The notes beneath the pieces were generated by a model, which worked only from the letters and a program-made list of their open reading frames with translations, made no database searches and was not told where the DNA came from. From a virus, in the IMG/VR virus record IMGVR_UViG_3300008267_000419, positions 1 through 22,671 of that record: a stretch of 22,671 bases of DNA; one strand, 5' to 3'. How positions within the stretch are numbered: position 1 is the stretch's first letter; every line of letters starts with the position of its first letter. The translations under genes and the position numbers were made by a program. Positions 13,501 to 22,100 of this stretch are shown in pieces.

Positions 13501-16146
13501 AACATCAAGTTTTGACAAAGGACTTGTTGTACCTATACCAACATTACCATCGTATAAAATACGCATTCTTTCTTGTAAACTACCATTGTAATTTGTAAAG
13601 ACAAGATCGGTTGCTGCATTGCCTGTGTTTCTTAATACTGCGCTTATTATACTTGTTGCTGAATAATTGCCAGCTACTATAAAAGACATTGCTGACTCAT
13701 TACTAATTGTAGCTGTTGCGGTATTTGCTAATGTCAAAGTATGTACTCTGCCAGCGGCACTAGAACCACCAATTCTTGCAATAACACTATTATCATTAAC
13801 GACCGCTGAGGAATTTGTTCCAACCTGCAACGTAGCAGTTGGACTACTTGTGCCTATACCTACATTACCATCAGATGATATTCTAACTCTTTCAGCATCA
13901 TTAAATGAGAATTGTAATGAATTTGCAAATGTTGCACTTGCAGGCACTCTTACTTGCCATCCACCACCATAACTTTGTAAATCCACACCCGTATAAGCGG
14001 CAGCACCACTATTTTGGTTGTTTATTCTTACATAAGTTGCACTATTTGCTGTATTTAATACTTCTAGTTTATGTGCAGGCGATGTAGTACCTATACCGAC
14101 ACTACCACCATTCAAAAGGGTCATCAAAGTGCTGGTATCAGCCGCATTAACAAAATTAAGCATTGTTGTGCCTGTATAAATGTAATTATGCGTTCCACCA
14201 CTACCCGCGAATAATCTTTGACTACCTATTGAATGATATACGTTGGCGGTAAACACCGTTGCGCCACTATTTACTACTTTAAATCTACTTACCCAGTTTG
14301 CATGAGATACTGATCCACCTGTATAATAACCTATATCTGTCAATGGATTGGTTCCGCCACCATAATCACCAACCAATCTTAAACCAGCGGTTGCTTGATC
14401 CATACCTATGCCAGTATTTGAACCATAAGTATTTATGAATAATGGATTATTTGGAACCGTAGTACCAAATGATAAAGCAATTGTGGTGTTGGTACCTGCT
14501 ATATCTAATTTAGCGGCCGGACTTGTTGAACCTATACCAACATTTCCAGTAGTCGCAATTGTCATGAATTCAGTTGTACCACTATTACTGAAGAATTTTA
14601 AGTTGCCACCCGCACCACCATAACCGATGTACATACCATCATTCAGTGATGCACCTCTCAATACTCTAATATTTCCATAAATGTCGGCTGCGTTACCCGC
14701 ATTTAAATCAAAGTTGGTGGTTAATACCGTTGTACCTCTTACAGATACAGGTCCATATATGTCTAATTTAGTAGCAGGACTAGTTGTGCCTACACCCAAA
14801 CTACCAGCTTCAGTCAAAACCATTCTTTCTGCGGAATTTGTATAATTATACCATCTTAAATTATCATCGCCGGTTTCACGTAGTCCAACAAACCACTTAC
14901 TATTATTGGCCGTATAATAACCCAAACCAGTCCATACATTTGTAGCACTTCTTTTTAATACAAAACTAAAATCATTATCAATAGTTGAACGTACAGCACC
15001 AACAACATCTATTTTATAACTAGGACTTGTGGTACCTATGCCTAAATTACCAGCAGATGTAAAATAGAATTTACTTGTTACTGTTTCTGAACCCAATGTA
15101 GCTGCGTTACCAGTTAGAATGTTTAAATTGCCTGAGTCATTTCTGATATGAATTGGATATGATGTGGTAGCACTGGCTCCATCTGGTCTATACAAACGAA
15201 TTCTAGGATTATTGCTACCATCTGTATCTACCACAAATGCTCCGGCAGAAACCCAACTTGAATCAGGACGAACATCAAATCTGCCAACTGGACTTTGCGT
15301 GCCAATGCCAACATTGCCTGTATTTACTACATATAGACCTCTATTTGTTGTACCTTCAAATCTGTTTGCTCCAACCGGAAATTGATAAGCATTGTTACAT
15401 AATAATCCAGCAATAGTTCCACCTGTACCAGTTGTGCTTTGTTGTGTAAATGTACAATTGGTTTTGATAGAAACATAAACAATCATGTTTCCACATGAAT
15501 CACCTAGCGATCTCAATCTCAATTCTATATTTGCAAAATTTGCGCTTAATCTAGCATCTACAGTAACTCCAGTTAAAGCGCCTGTGTAGGAGATATTATT
15601 TATAGTTGGTAATTGTACCCAATCGGTTGTTGTTCCGACATAATATGGACTAACCAATTCATATTTTATGTATTCGATTGTACCGCAATCGTGATGATAA
15701 ATTTCAATAGTGGCGTGATCTGATTTACCAGTTGGAGTTAAATAACCCAATAAAGTTGTACTACCGGCTGCACTTGCCACTGTTCTATTGAGAGCATAAA
15801 ATATTTCACGGGATGTTGCGTCGTTGTTTGGATCGGTTAATGATGTTCCAATTACAGCTAGTTTGGCACCAGGACTGGTGGTGCCGATACCAACGTTTGT
15901 ACCATTGTCATAAATCAAGCTATTTGCTATGGTACTATTGCCTGTAAATTTGCTTAAATAGTTGGATGTTGGTTGTGTTGATGTTACGAATGCTCCACCA
16001 CCACCTGTTGATATGGAACTGGCACTTAATGGACCTGTGACAAGCAATGTGTTGCCTGTTAATCTTAAAGTGTTGGTTACATTTTCACCTTTGGTTGTGA
16101 AAAAATCAATTTTACCAATCGCTGGATTTATTACGATATCTGCCAT
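4558..16146 (-). CDS. Giant repeat-built tail fibre (3862 residues)
   Basis: A single intact reading frame of 11.6 kb encodes a very large fibre-like protein. The N terminus (~1-80) is unique, starts MADIVINPAIGKIDFFTTKG and has no signal peptide. From ~80 to ~2850 come about 27 copies of the degenerate module GNVGIGTTSPxxKLDV, separated by mostly 70-130-residue inserts rich in Gly, Ser, Thr and Asn. Four longer inserts (~95-256, ~1222-1395, ~1672-1835, ~3102-3266) look like beta-sandwich modules. From ~2850 on the architecture changes to DNGAYYVDPAGTSNL and YYLNPGSLTNLLGL elements, pyocin-knob-like segments (~2900-2990, ~3450-3510), ADLLDGLD and a tip ending in TTKWIQLYN. This organisation is typical of trimeric phage tail fibres that bind host surface glycans. 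It is preceded by a second giant fibre 41 bases upstream. No Shine-Dalgarno motif is visible. The fibre call is strong; the receptor is unknown. Confidence 0.9.
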   Translation of the reverse strand: MADIVINPAIGKIDFFTTKGENVTNTLRLTGNTLLVTGPLSASSISTGGGGAFVTSTQPTSNYLSKFTGNSTIANSLIYDNGTNVGIGTTSPGAKLAVIGTSLTDPNNDATSREIFYALNRTVASAAGSTTLLGYLTPTGKSDHATIEIYHHDCGTIEYIKYELVSPYYVGTTTDWVQLPTINNISYTGALTGVTVDARLSANFANIELRLRSLGDSCGNMIVYVSIKTNCTFTQQSTTGTGGTIAGLLCNNAYQFPVGANRFEGTTNRGLYVVNTGNVGIGTQSPVGRFDVRPDSSWVSAGAFVVDTDGSNNPRIRLYRPDGASATTSYPIHIRNDSGNLNILTGNAATLGSETVTSKFYFTSAGNLGIGTTSPSYKIDVVGAVRSTIDNDFSFVLKRSATNVWTGLGYYTANNSKWFVGLRETGDDNLRWYNYTNSAERMVLTEAGSLGVGTTSPATKLDIYGPVSVRGTTVLTTNFDLNAGNAADIYGNIRVLRGASLNDGMYIGYGGAGGNLKFFSNSGTTEFMTIATTGNVGIGSTSPAAKLDIAGTNTTIALSFGTTVPNNPLFINTYGSNTGIGMDQATAGLRLVGDYGGGTNPLTDIGYYTGGSVSHANWVSRFKVVNSGATVFTANVYHSIGSQRLFAGSGGTHNYIYTGTTMLNFVNAADTSTLMTLLNGGSVGIGTTSPAHKLEVLNTANSATYVRINNQNSGAAAYTGVDLQSYGGGWQVRVPASATFANSLQFSFNDAERVRISSDGNVGIGTSSPTATLQVGTNSSAVVNDNSVIARIGGSSAAGRVHTLTLANTATATISNESAMSFIVAGNYSATSIISAVLRNTGNAATDLVFTNYNGSLQERMRILYDGNVGIGTTSPLSKLDVRGNLYVNYGVNGTGYVQTNGSDSDLQITTATNLTTLMNTGGSAGLAFGAGNSERMRITSGGNLGIGTTSGTFTLNVYNNADVWHARFGSAAGELRIGGQTSSGAVIQSFVPGSSTVRDLYIQRDGGNIGIGTTVTGYKLTVNGDLAFNGGLSTRMLVSYTNLTNGEDWANSPISIRERDQVSNTQLADKYAPNLNFHWANRASKSVWMDANGILNWGEYDASGIPAADGTFKTAILLATSNVGIGTTSPTQRLEVAGYAMAGESSYRTSIYGNASGAWIGFGDTSNTISLGRIGAYNGLFNINSLNGDTSFQYNGSEKMRITTGGNVGIGTSSPSIKLAVDGEASFGDGSKLTLIGLDINSGVTPNFIKIRTKIPFASGAADFTINIKGFRYGGVESTSLMICWHYYLSTFYNPTISSAGSYAPTVKLSAEDWDSSGTPKVCIVLVGPGYWPKLYVESMYSSNYNDAYADGWDWVDADATGTGNNLAILSYKSNFGNSFVMTSGGSVGIGSSSPNYRLDVNGIIGLGGGVAFAEWNGNYNRIYEPGGNIALLLGNANDTTNYYNNASHYFRNRAGNTIYAVINSDGNLGIGTTSPASKFQIGNLTSTSTSATEKLSLGGTFSNTPGANVKLKVYEDASSIGGMSVSSGQMEVNTWGTGKIAFYRGTTQSAIIDANGNLGIGTSSPTAKVDTLGVRIGRDFSLANRATVRLDANGTSYPSDILFGHTAAANQDGWNGVYWSLSSRAAANSNRFYFYRGSGNPAPNNSEVVIMSFDPSLNVGIGTESPATRLDVRGVIQGQSYAVVDTSGTGQWVKLGTLTIPQNGYTAHIRAYIHAGFNALNSQDYYLDIFFKTSNASSVDANGFAGNSWYYTKGYTTSDPAPKWVGNAAGVSATAYDLYLSLPAFTNRSHYIVEIVDGVTWTNVGSLGQTNPGNGSSTVCVSSLGFTLPIGSVGIGTTSPSTKLHIYENANRVTYISQNDNHTARFEAYGTATAIDTTASNGIFFRINSGDIVKFAADGNVGIGTSTATAPLHIYRASNPWIRLNGGGSFGYIRLDDGTSNGYLFKNTSSDTSNGALAGAMYTYTDSGKAFQHIHSGTPLFTILSGGNVGIGSTAPAYKLDVNGTFRSTGDLWTNGNIIINRAGAYLYINGTNSDSEIVWQANGSNRWAAGMNVGDATENFNVYNYTTATTNFTILKANGNVGIGSATPAYKLDVNGILASAGSPIAWFSGNYNRIYEPAGNPALYLGNNSDPANYYDNSTHYFRNRGGSSNYAIINSSGNLGIGTTTIPSPLTIYNNTDVWHFRLGSSTGELRFGGATNNGAVIQAYTPAGVVRDLYIQRDGGNVGIGTSSPTAKLEVVGSLIAGGVNNGSVIFYRNTNPGTIGNTDAVLYVSDRSNSDWGIIVDKTGWDYGLRLNVANSSTNAFGIYDGSTYNTLLYGNGGGYFLGDISIGTSSTPSARLRLASSNNSRVLWFTGATTGYTYGQIDNSGGAYYIGMSDNIGQFWGSTPYAGYHATLGTSANIPLTFATNNLIRVLLDNNGNLGIGTTSPSNKLEVGNFLDAVTNKIIVSARYEYQPEFNFKLGQSGTNYDWIGGVISCGDDGNYNGVINFKTANAGRDTPTTKVVIKANGNVGIGTTSPGSKLDVNGTFRTAINNLTIFNDYIYVSPTNNNTLNSAYFANSIADMWINFRGYNDGQTQFRNFNVGNGKGENIAWFDGTNKRLSINNGQTANYTLDVNGTIAYTPSVGNPILISNDGTYGTSGTGRYVAVGFGGLANGANKIFAHNTGEDGIYICSATSRNINFRAGGSATDHVTIKSDGNVGIANTTPAYKLDVGAVGSNSVSVRLTPGFERVRYNGFDLIGYNDGNLWMIGNNATNTLILGGSWDWDRQIAIAYTPATTGLAGGSLEIGQMTKNSANFTHGNTRFYTNGVERLRIQSDGNVGIGTTSAGQKLDVFGSMAATIYYDRDNGAYYVDPAGTSNLVGLTVSNTITGNITGNSGGSSTFVASLGSGLNYDIDRTTKRAGLSHYSGYSTGTNRPTTYDYTLQVTDGSKGWEISMDWIATTGPAIYARSLRDCCQNWSSWVRILDSANYSYAANMNQNVRTSDSPTFASLTISSNLTIQKYNDRNLLIKGTSGTDAGILGRGASDQFAFQLYGSGGGDYGFLDAAWANWDIRKVIDGNLFLNGDNTYYLNPGSLTNLLGLTVVNTITGNINGYANYVSAQTNPGGVFNVGLTRPKGASYTTTASSVTGAIKIKMPPGMPVHGMWKMTIKIYEYGSRGNGYTIECGCHLYPSTAYNRYQYAMGVDANIALPIRYGTDGTSGCIWIGENATTWSYPQIHVTEFSNGFNNPGSIDWNAGTWGVTIGNIDNSVAVDGPYTIGLPLASTATTAGTCTGTANSATFYANNGSYGSWKIGGTRNGWYGIEFESGVSLMVNSTEVGFHRNGIGWQMRWSVGTGYIHKGSNGGGTEATILDSVNASYAWNMNQNVRTSDTCSFAGLTVSNTINGSITGNAATATSATTATSATTATSAGCVNSDTGNVGGNRLQYWQVSGDTNLNPDTQWYNAIRMGHGDPVTYYSNTLAVRMTGGNLGDIYTRTTTNGTPGTWNRFWNNNNDGSGSGLDADLLDGLDVHTGRNNEANKVVRTDSNGYIQAGWINTTSGDMPDTESIDRIYCSNDAYVRYKGVADFKQQIGLTYKNATPRSVSTTDTNYWTGMMGWSTTDFNTMVTWGCGFIDSWGSPGNSPGAGYTHFVGLQSFHYTNGDTDGTDNYGYQLVAGNGNTSPLYLRVNWGSAGSWRTMLDSSNYNSYSPSLTGNGASGNWAINVTGTAASISGFNNPATAATVSTIAYRDSNADLTTRYFLANRTSAAVGQCGIQFQTAAATKWWIYLRQSDDNVLAFYTSNATADDVVRMSSTGLGIKVDPSNRLHINGDNTNPAIRVDNGAINTSATSNSKTFYGWLPISIAGTTKWIQLYN
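5900..5948 (-). repeat. Short tandem repeat, 18-bp unit, in the fibre gene
   Basis: GATGTAGCAGTTGTTGCT (+ strand) occurs twice in direct tandem (5900-5917, 5918-5935), followed by a 13-base partial copy. In the protein it encodes an Ala-Thr-Ser linker (ATSATTATSATTATS) just before the pyocin-knob-like segment. It is in frame, so unit gain or loss would only change linker length. Confidence 0.85.
9450..9855 (-). repeat. Duplicated fibre segment, fused copy of two distant modules
   Basis: Two modules are adjacent here: one with NYNRIYEP and HYFRNR (~9640-9855) and one with YNNTDVWHFRLG and RDLYIQRDGG (~9450-9630). Each has a partner elsewhere in the same gene, at ~11710-11940 and ~13105-13290. 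A 24-base stretch is identical between 9788-9811 and 11870-11893. The rest has diverged at DNA level while the proteins remain clearly alike. Confidence 0.8.
11710..11940 (-). repeat. Partner copy of the NYNRIYEP module
   Basis: This encodes NGNYNRIYEPGGNIALLLGN and SHYFRNRAGN, aligning with GNYNRIYEPAGNPALYLGN and THYFRNRGGS at ~9640-9855. It shares an exact 24-base match (11870-11893). It is followed by an ordinary GIGTTSP module with different downstream sequence, so only this module was copied. Confidence 0.8.
13105..13290 (-). repeat. Partner copy of the DVWHARFG/RDLYIQRDGG module
   Basis: This encodes YNNADVWHARFG, AGELRIGGQ, GAVIQS and RDLYIQRDGGNIGIGT, aligning across its whole length with the module at ~9450-9630. 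The flanking modules differ, which points to single-module duplication or exchange. Confidence 0.8.
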
Positions 16147-16187
16147 ATGATTATAAATATAACATTTGTGACACTAACCAAGACTAA
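16147..16187 (-). promoter_or_regulatory. Leader between the two fibre genes
   Basis: The 41-base spacer upstream of the 3862-residue fibre reads, on the coding strand, TTATATTTATAATCAT just before the ATG, with no purine-rich ribosome site. No hairpin terminator for the upstream fibre gene is seen, so the two are probably co-transcribed, possibly with an extra AT-rich promoter here. A TATAAATA box exists only on the opposite strand. Confidence 0.35.
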
Positions 16188-19100
16188 TTATGTTTCTACT
16201 TGCAATTCTGGTACATCACATCTTGTTGCGGTAAAATCCCAGAAAAATTCATAGTTTTTATAACTTTCCAACATAGATTTATCATATTTGACGGTGAAAT
16301 AATTATTTTCTACAGATATTTCATCAACATAAATTACTTTACCACACTTAATTGGGGTAATTTGAATGTTTACACTATCTGACATAACCAATTTGCAAAT
16401 ATAATCAGGTAAATTTACAACGCATTTACCACCAACCAATGTATCTTTACCTGTTAATCTTACACCATGATATGGACTTTCGAGACTACCATATACCAAC
16501 TTTTTGCCTGGTTTGGTAGGATGATCAATTTTGAAACTCTTGGTTGAAGCAGCAAAACTACCATTTACTTCCAACTTATAAGCTGGTGCAGTTGTTCCAA
16601 TACCTACGTTACCACCGCCCAATATAGTTAATCTTTCGTTGGATGTACTCTTACTTGCGCCTGTTCTTGTATGAAAATGTATCGAAGCTGCATCATCTGC
16701 ATAAGTTGTGGACAAATGAACATCACCTATCGTATTTGAATACCAAATCTCAAATCCTTCAGCAGACATATTATTGCCTTGACCCGTCATTTGTAACAAT
16801 GCATCATATGATACATTTGCAGGAGTCAATCTTGCAATTACATCCGATGCACCAGCTTCATATACATGCAATTTTGTACTTGGTCCAGTTGTTCCAACAC
16901 CTACGTTACCACTTCCAGAAATAAATAATTGAGCCGCCGTGGTATCTCCATTTGCTGAGAGTCTAATATTGCTACCTCCTGCATATCCGGTTTTTATATT
17001 TAAATCTAAATCCGATCCATGTGTAGCTGAATTATAATAACCATACCAACCTTTAAATGTTCCTGCCGCGGTTGTCAATCCCAAATGAGCTTGTGATCCT
17101 TTGATATTAATCGTACCAACCGATGCTACACCTGTACCTACTACTTGTAACATTGTTGGTGAACTTGTGGTGCCTATACCCACACTGCCACCATCCGCTT
17201 TGATAGACATACGAGTGGTCATTGTTCCCGCTACATTTTGTCTAAAATAGATGTCACCAAATACTTGACCTGTACTAGTAGGATAAGTATTATCAATATA
17301 AGATACAGCGTTATTTGGATTATAAAGCAAATGCAAACCATGTGTTTCAGAATTGTTATAACTTATTTTTATTCCTTGATCACCAGTAGAAGCATTATTT
17401 ATTCTGACAAAAGGATTGGTACCTTGTACGTGTAACAATGTGTTTGGACTTGTTGTGCCTATACCAATATTACCAGTACCATTTTGAATAGTTAATCTAT
17501 AAGTACTATCGAAGAAATAAAATTGATTATTATTTGTACCATTTCCACCATTATTTGTTCCTACTTGCCAATCTCCATTCAAACTTACAAATCTTATGTC
17601 CTGTTCACTCGAACTGCCATTACCTATTCTTATGTCACCCCGTACATCTAAGAGATAACCGGGACTACTTGTTCCAATACCAACATTACCATCAGTAGCA
17701 ATTCTCATTCTTTCACTGCCACCTGTACTTATAGCGATTGGTACATATCCACCACTATAAAATGTTGAAGAAATTGCAATTAAACTTGTAGTAGGATCAA
17801 TTTGTAAAATTCTTGTACCAGTTGCATCTGTAAATCTACCAACTCCATAAACTTCAAACTTTGTAGCAGGACTATTTGTACCAATACCAACACCTGTAGA
17901 ATTTAAAGTCATCGTGGTACCATATGTCAAATCAAGTCTACTATTAGTATAATAAATTAATCTAGCATCATAATCATCAGTACCCGAATTACCTAAATCA
18001 ATATAAGCACCACTCGCACCTATTATTTGTAATTGAGCATAACTATCTGGATAGTTGAAACCCATTGCTCCAACTTTGCCTAATTGATATCTACTGCTAC
18101 CACCAGTTGTACTTGGATCACTAATTAGGAATGGCCAATTACTATCTCTATTTGCATTTAGTGTGATTGAACCAGTTACATGCAAACTGCCTGTTACTCT
18201 TGTTACTGATGTGGTACCACTACCTACTTTTACATCGCCAACAACATCTAACTTAGCAACAGGAGCAGTAGTACCTATACCCACATTGCCACTACTAACA
18301 ATTTCTATTGCGCCAGTTGCACCACTTAAATAACCACTATGTACTATTTGAAGATTATCATTGCTTGTGTTCCATCTAAAACCACCCCATTGACCTGCGC
18401 TTGTACTATCACCCAACAAAATTCTTTCGTTGGTAGCACCAAATGCCCAAATTTCACCATTGTTTACATGTAGTAGTGTCTGAGGACTGCTCGTACCAAT
18501 ACCAAGATTACCATTGGTATCCAATCTCATCTTTTCACTAGTAGTTACTGCACTACCAATAGCAACCGTTTGTACACCACCTGTATACCATTTATGATTT
18601 GCACCATCTTGTGTATATGCTGATCTATAAACATTAACACCAGTTGAACTTAAAAATGCGCCTGTACCGGATGTAGATGGTGTTACACCATATCCTAACA
18701 TTGGACCACCACTACTATATTCTGTACCTAATACTGTTAAACTACCATTAGTATAATAACCAGCAATTATTGTGGTACCACTAGTTGATACTCCTGTACC
18801 GGCAGTTATAAATCCACTTCTTACATCAAGAAGACTTATTGGTGATGTGGTACCAATACCAACATTTCCATTAGATGCAAAATATACAGCGTTTGTTGTA
18901 CCGGCTGGATGAAATGCAAATCCACCATTGCTGGTGTATAAATTCATAGAATCTGCACCACCCCAACTTGTACTGCTTCTATTTTTGAAGAATTGTGCGT
19001 TACCTGTACTTGTTGTCCAAAGAAGATTTGTAAATAATGTATTATTTGTACTACCTAAAATTAATCCAAAACTAGTTTGATTGTTATAAAATCTAGCTAC

Positions 19101-22100
19101 ATCTTGATTTCCATCATAAAGATCAAATTTATAAGCAGGACTACTAGTGCCTATACCAACATTACCACTCTTATTAATAACCATGTTCAAGTCCCAACCT
19201 GAACCATTATAATCATAAAATGCTATTTTACCAGCATCGGCAGAAGCATTATCTGATCTTCCAATTATATGAACTTGGCCTGGGTATGTAGCATGATCCT
19301 TACCCCACAAATACATACTTGGTTGTGTACTATCTGTGGTATGAGTTATTGCGGTAACACCTGTAGTAGATGCTTCACCAAATACACTATTTAACTTTAC
19401 GTTACCAACAACATGCAATACTTGAGATGGACTTGTGGTACCTATACCTACATTACCACTGCTATCTACTCTAACTCTTTCAGAAGAATTTGTTGAGATT
19501 GTGAGAGAACCTGCTTCTGATACAAATAATTGTAGTTGGCCTGTTCCTTTATGTTCTAATCTACTATTTGAGTTTGCGCCACTATCATAACGAATCAATC
19601 TTAAACCATAATCAGTATATGTAGCATCACCAATTAAATCTAAATAAGAATTACCGTTACCACTTCTACCACTTCCAACTTCTATTCTTGCATCTGAGGT
19701 TGTTGCGGTTGTTACTAAAAACACATCTCCAACTCTGGCTGTACCACTTACATCTAACTTATAAGCAGGACTTGTTGTACCTATACCTACATTACCACCA
19801 CCATCAATCCGCATTCTTTCAGTATAACTTCCGTTATTCCAAGTAAATGATCCTGTTCCTCTTGTATAATAGCCAGTATTTAAATCTTTACCTACACTTG
19901 CTCTATCAATTGTTTCTATATAACAATTTGACGAACCAACTCCAAATTCAAATCCTCCACCAGCACTATATACATGTAATCTTGTTGCGGGACTTGTTGT
20001 ACCTATACCAACATTACCTGATGAATCTATAGTTAATCTTCTATATCCTCCGCTATCTGCTTCTCCGTTTGATCCTCCTGATGTTGTCCACAAGTGAAGT
20101 TTACCACCATAACTTCCATTACCTGCTGATGTTTGTTTTTCTGCTGATATTGTAGCCCATTGATAAGGAGAAACTGCGTTTCCACTATAACCTATAAATT
20201 CTACTGCGCCTGAATTTGTTTCAGAAGTATTTGTATTTCTTAATTTGAGATTTATAGTTCCAGGACCATAAGTGCCCATTGTTGAAGATACAGCAATATC
20301 TAATTTTCCACTAGGACTGCTTGTTCCTATACCAACATTACCGCCGTTTGGATTCAACAATAATGGATAATTATCAGCTAAGCTAGTTTCATCTGTAGAT
20401 TGTAACCAAGCTCCAGCACCTCCGCCTCTCATACCAATATCTAACACTGCATTATCAGTGGTATTACTCAATCTTACTATACCACCTTGAACGGTACTTG
20501 AAGTAGCAGGATTACCTACAACACCGTCTATGTGAAATTTCTGAACCGGATTACTTGTACCTATACCTACATTACCATCAGCAGCTACTCTAACTCTTTC
20601 TGTGTTACTTATTATGAATTTAACAGGATATGGACCAATTGCACTGCCTAATGTCATGCTGCCATCACTATCATCGTATCTTATTTCTTGTATTTTTGTA
20701 CCACTACTATTTTTAAATTGAATTGAACCAGTGGTCACCCCAGTCATCTTTAATGCCATGTTACCACCAAACATTTCAAACTTAGTAGCAGGACTGCTTG
20801 TACCAATACCAATATTACCACTGGTTAATATAGTCAATAAATCAGTACCAGATCCAAAGTCACCTTTTTGGAAACTAAATGCTTTGGCTGATGAAGGAAA
20901 AATATTATTAAAGTATGTATCACCCACACTTGAATCGTATGTGAGTCTAAAACCTTCACCTGTAGGATTGTTGTTATCGGTTAAAAGAATAGCTGCATCA
21001 TTTGAACTATTAGTATTATCTATTCTTAATGTGGTAGTAGCAACAGAACTTTGTAAATGTAAAAGTGTGCCAGGACTACTTGTACCAATACCAACATTAC
21101 CCATTAATATTGCGGCGGGTACACTTGATGAACCTGTTATATGTAATTTAGCTAATGGACTACTTGTGCCTATACCAACGTTGCCATTGGTATCGATTGT
21201 CATTCTGGTACTTCCATTGGTTTCAAATGCAAGTGCCGATGCATCATTTGTACCAAGTGTAGCTGTTGTTCCAAAGCTATTGCCACCTTGTTTAAAATAT
21301 GAAGATAATTGTGGTATAGATCCACTAAAACTACCTGTAAAATTAGTAGCCCACACATTGCCAACTACTCTCAACTTAGCATCTGGACTGGTTGATCCGA
21401 TACCTACGTTGCCTGTAGAATCAATTCTGAATTTTTCAGAAGTATAAATGTTAAATGTAATTGGTGCACCGTCTTCTGTTTGGGTTGTAAATCCACCTGT
21501 ACCACGATATAATATCAAACCCAATCCATTCTGGCCAGAATTTCTTATTAATCGTAATCCATATGTAGTATATACAGTATCAGAAACTAAATTAATATAC
21601 GATGGTCCGTCACTAGGTCTTTGATATCCTATAATTAATGATGAATCTTGTGGACTAACGCTTCTAATATAAATGGTTTCTATAAACTTTGCTGTACCTT
21701 CTACTTCTAACCGACTGACAGTCGGTATCGTACCTATACCAACCAATCCTCCAGCTGTTATTCTAACCTTTTCACTATTATTTACTGATAGTCCAATTGG
21801 ATAATTATTGACCGTACCAAAGTAAGCGACGTTGTTAAATGGATTTATTTGTATTACAGTTGTACCATCACTTATAGCAAATTTAGTGGTTGGATTTGTG
21901 GTACCAATACCAACATTACCATTGATATCAATACGCATTCTTTCTTGGTTACGTAAAAAAGGACCAGAACCTACATTGAATGCCATGTAATCATTACCAA
22001 GAATAGCGGTGGTAATACTATGTTTCATTACACCAGCACTTGCAAAACCATAACCAACTATATCAGTACCACTTACACTTGGATTATCTATAACAATAGG

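Larger units (their letters stand above)
7650..15910 (-). repeat. Array of ~27 degenerate GIGTTSP modules (3862-residue fibre)
   Basis: Read on the + strand, the array appears as a recurring block like CCTATACCAACATTACCA about every 200-500 bases, the reverse complement of codons for GNVGIGT. Copies differ in synonymous positions and in residues (GIGTSSP, GIGSTSP, GIGTESP, GIANTTP). The conserved hydrophobic tail (KLDV, RLEV, KLHI) marks the end of each module. The module probably forms a short trimeric beta element joining variable inserts, known from many phage fibres; the structure is inferred. Confidence 0.9.

Noticed and set aside
16152-16159. TATAAATA, a perfect T4-type late promoter box, on the + strand
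   Set aside because: It points into the antisense of the upstream fibre, where no gene exists; the leader is so A/T-rich that a chance match is likely.
20731-21447. A 238-codon open frame on the + strand inside the upstream fibre gene
   Set aside because: Its protein repeats LVPIPTLP, which is just the opposite-strand reading of the GNVGIGT codons. The many other + strand frames across 4782-22609 have the same origin.
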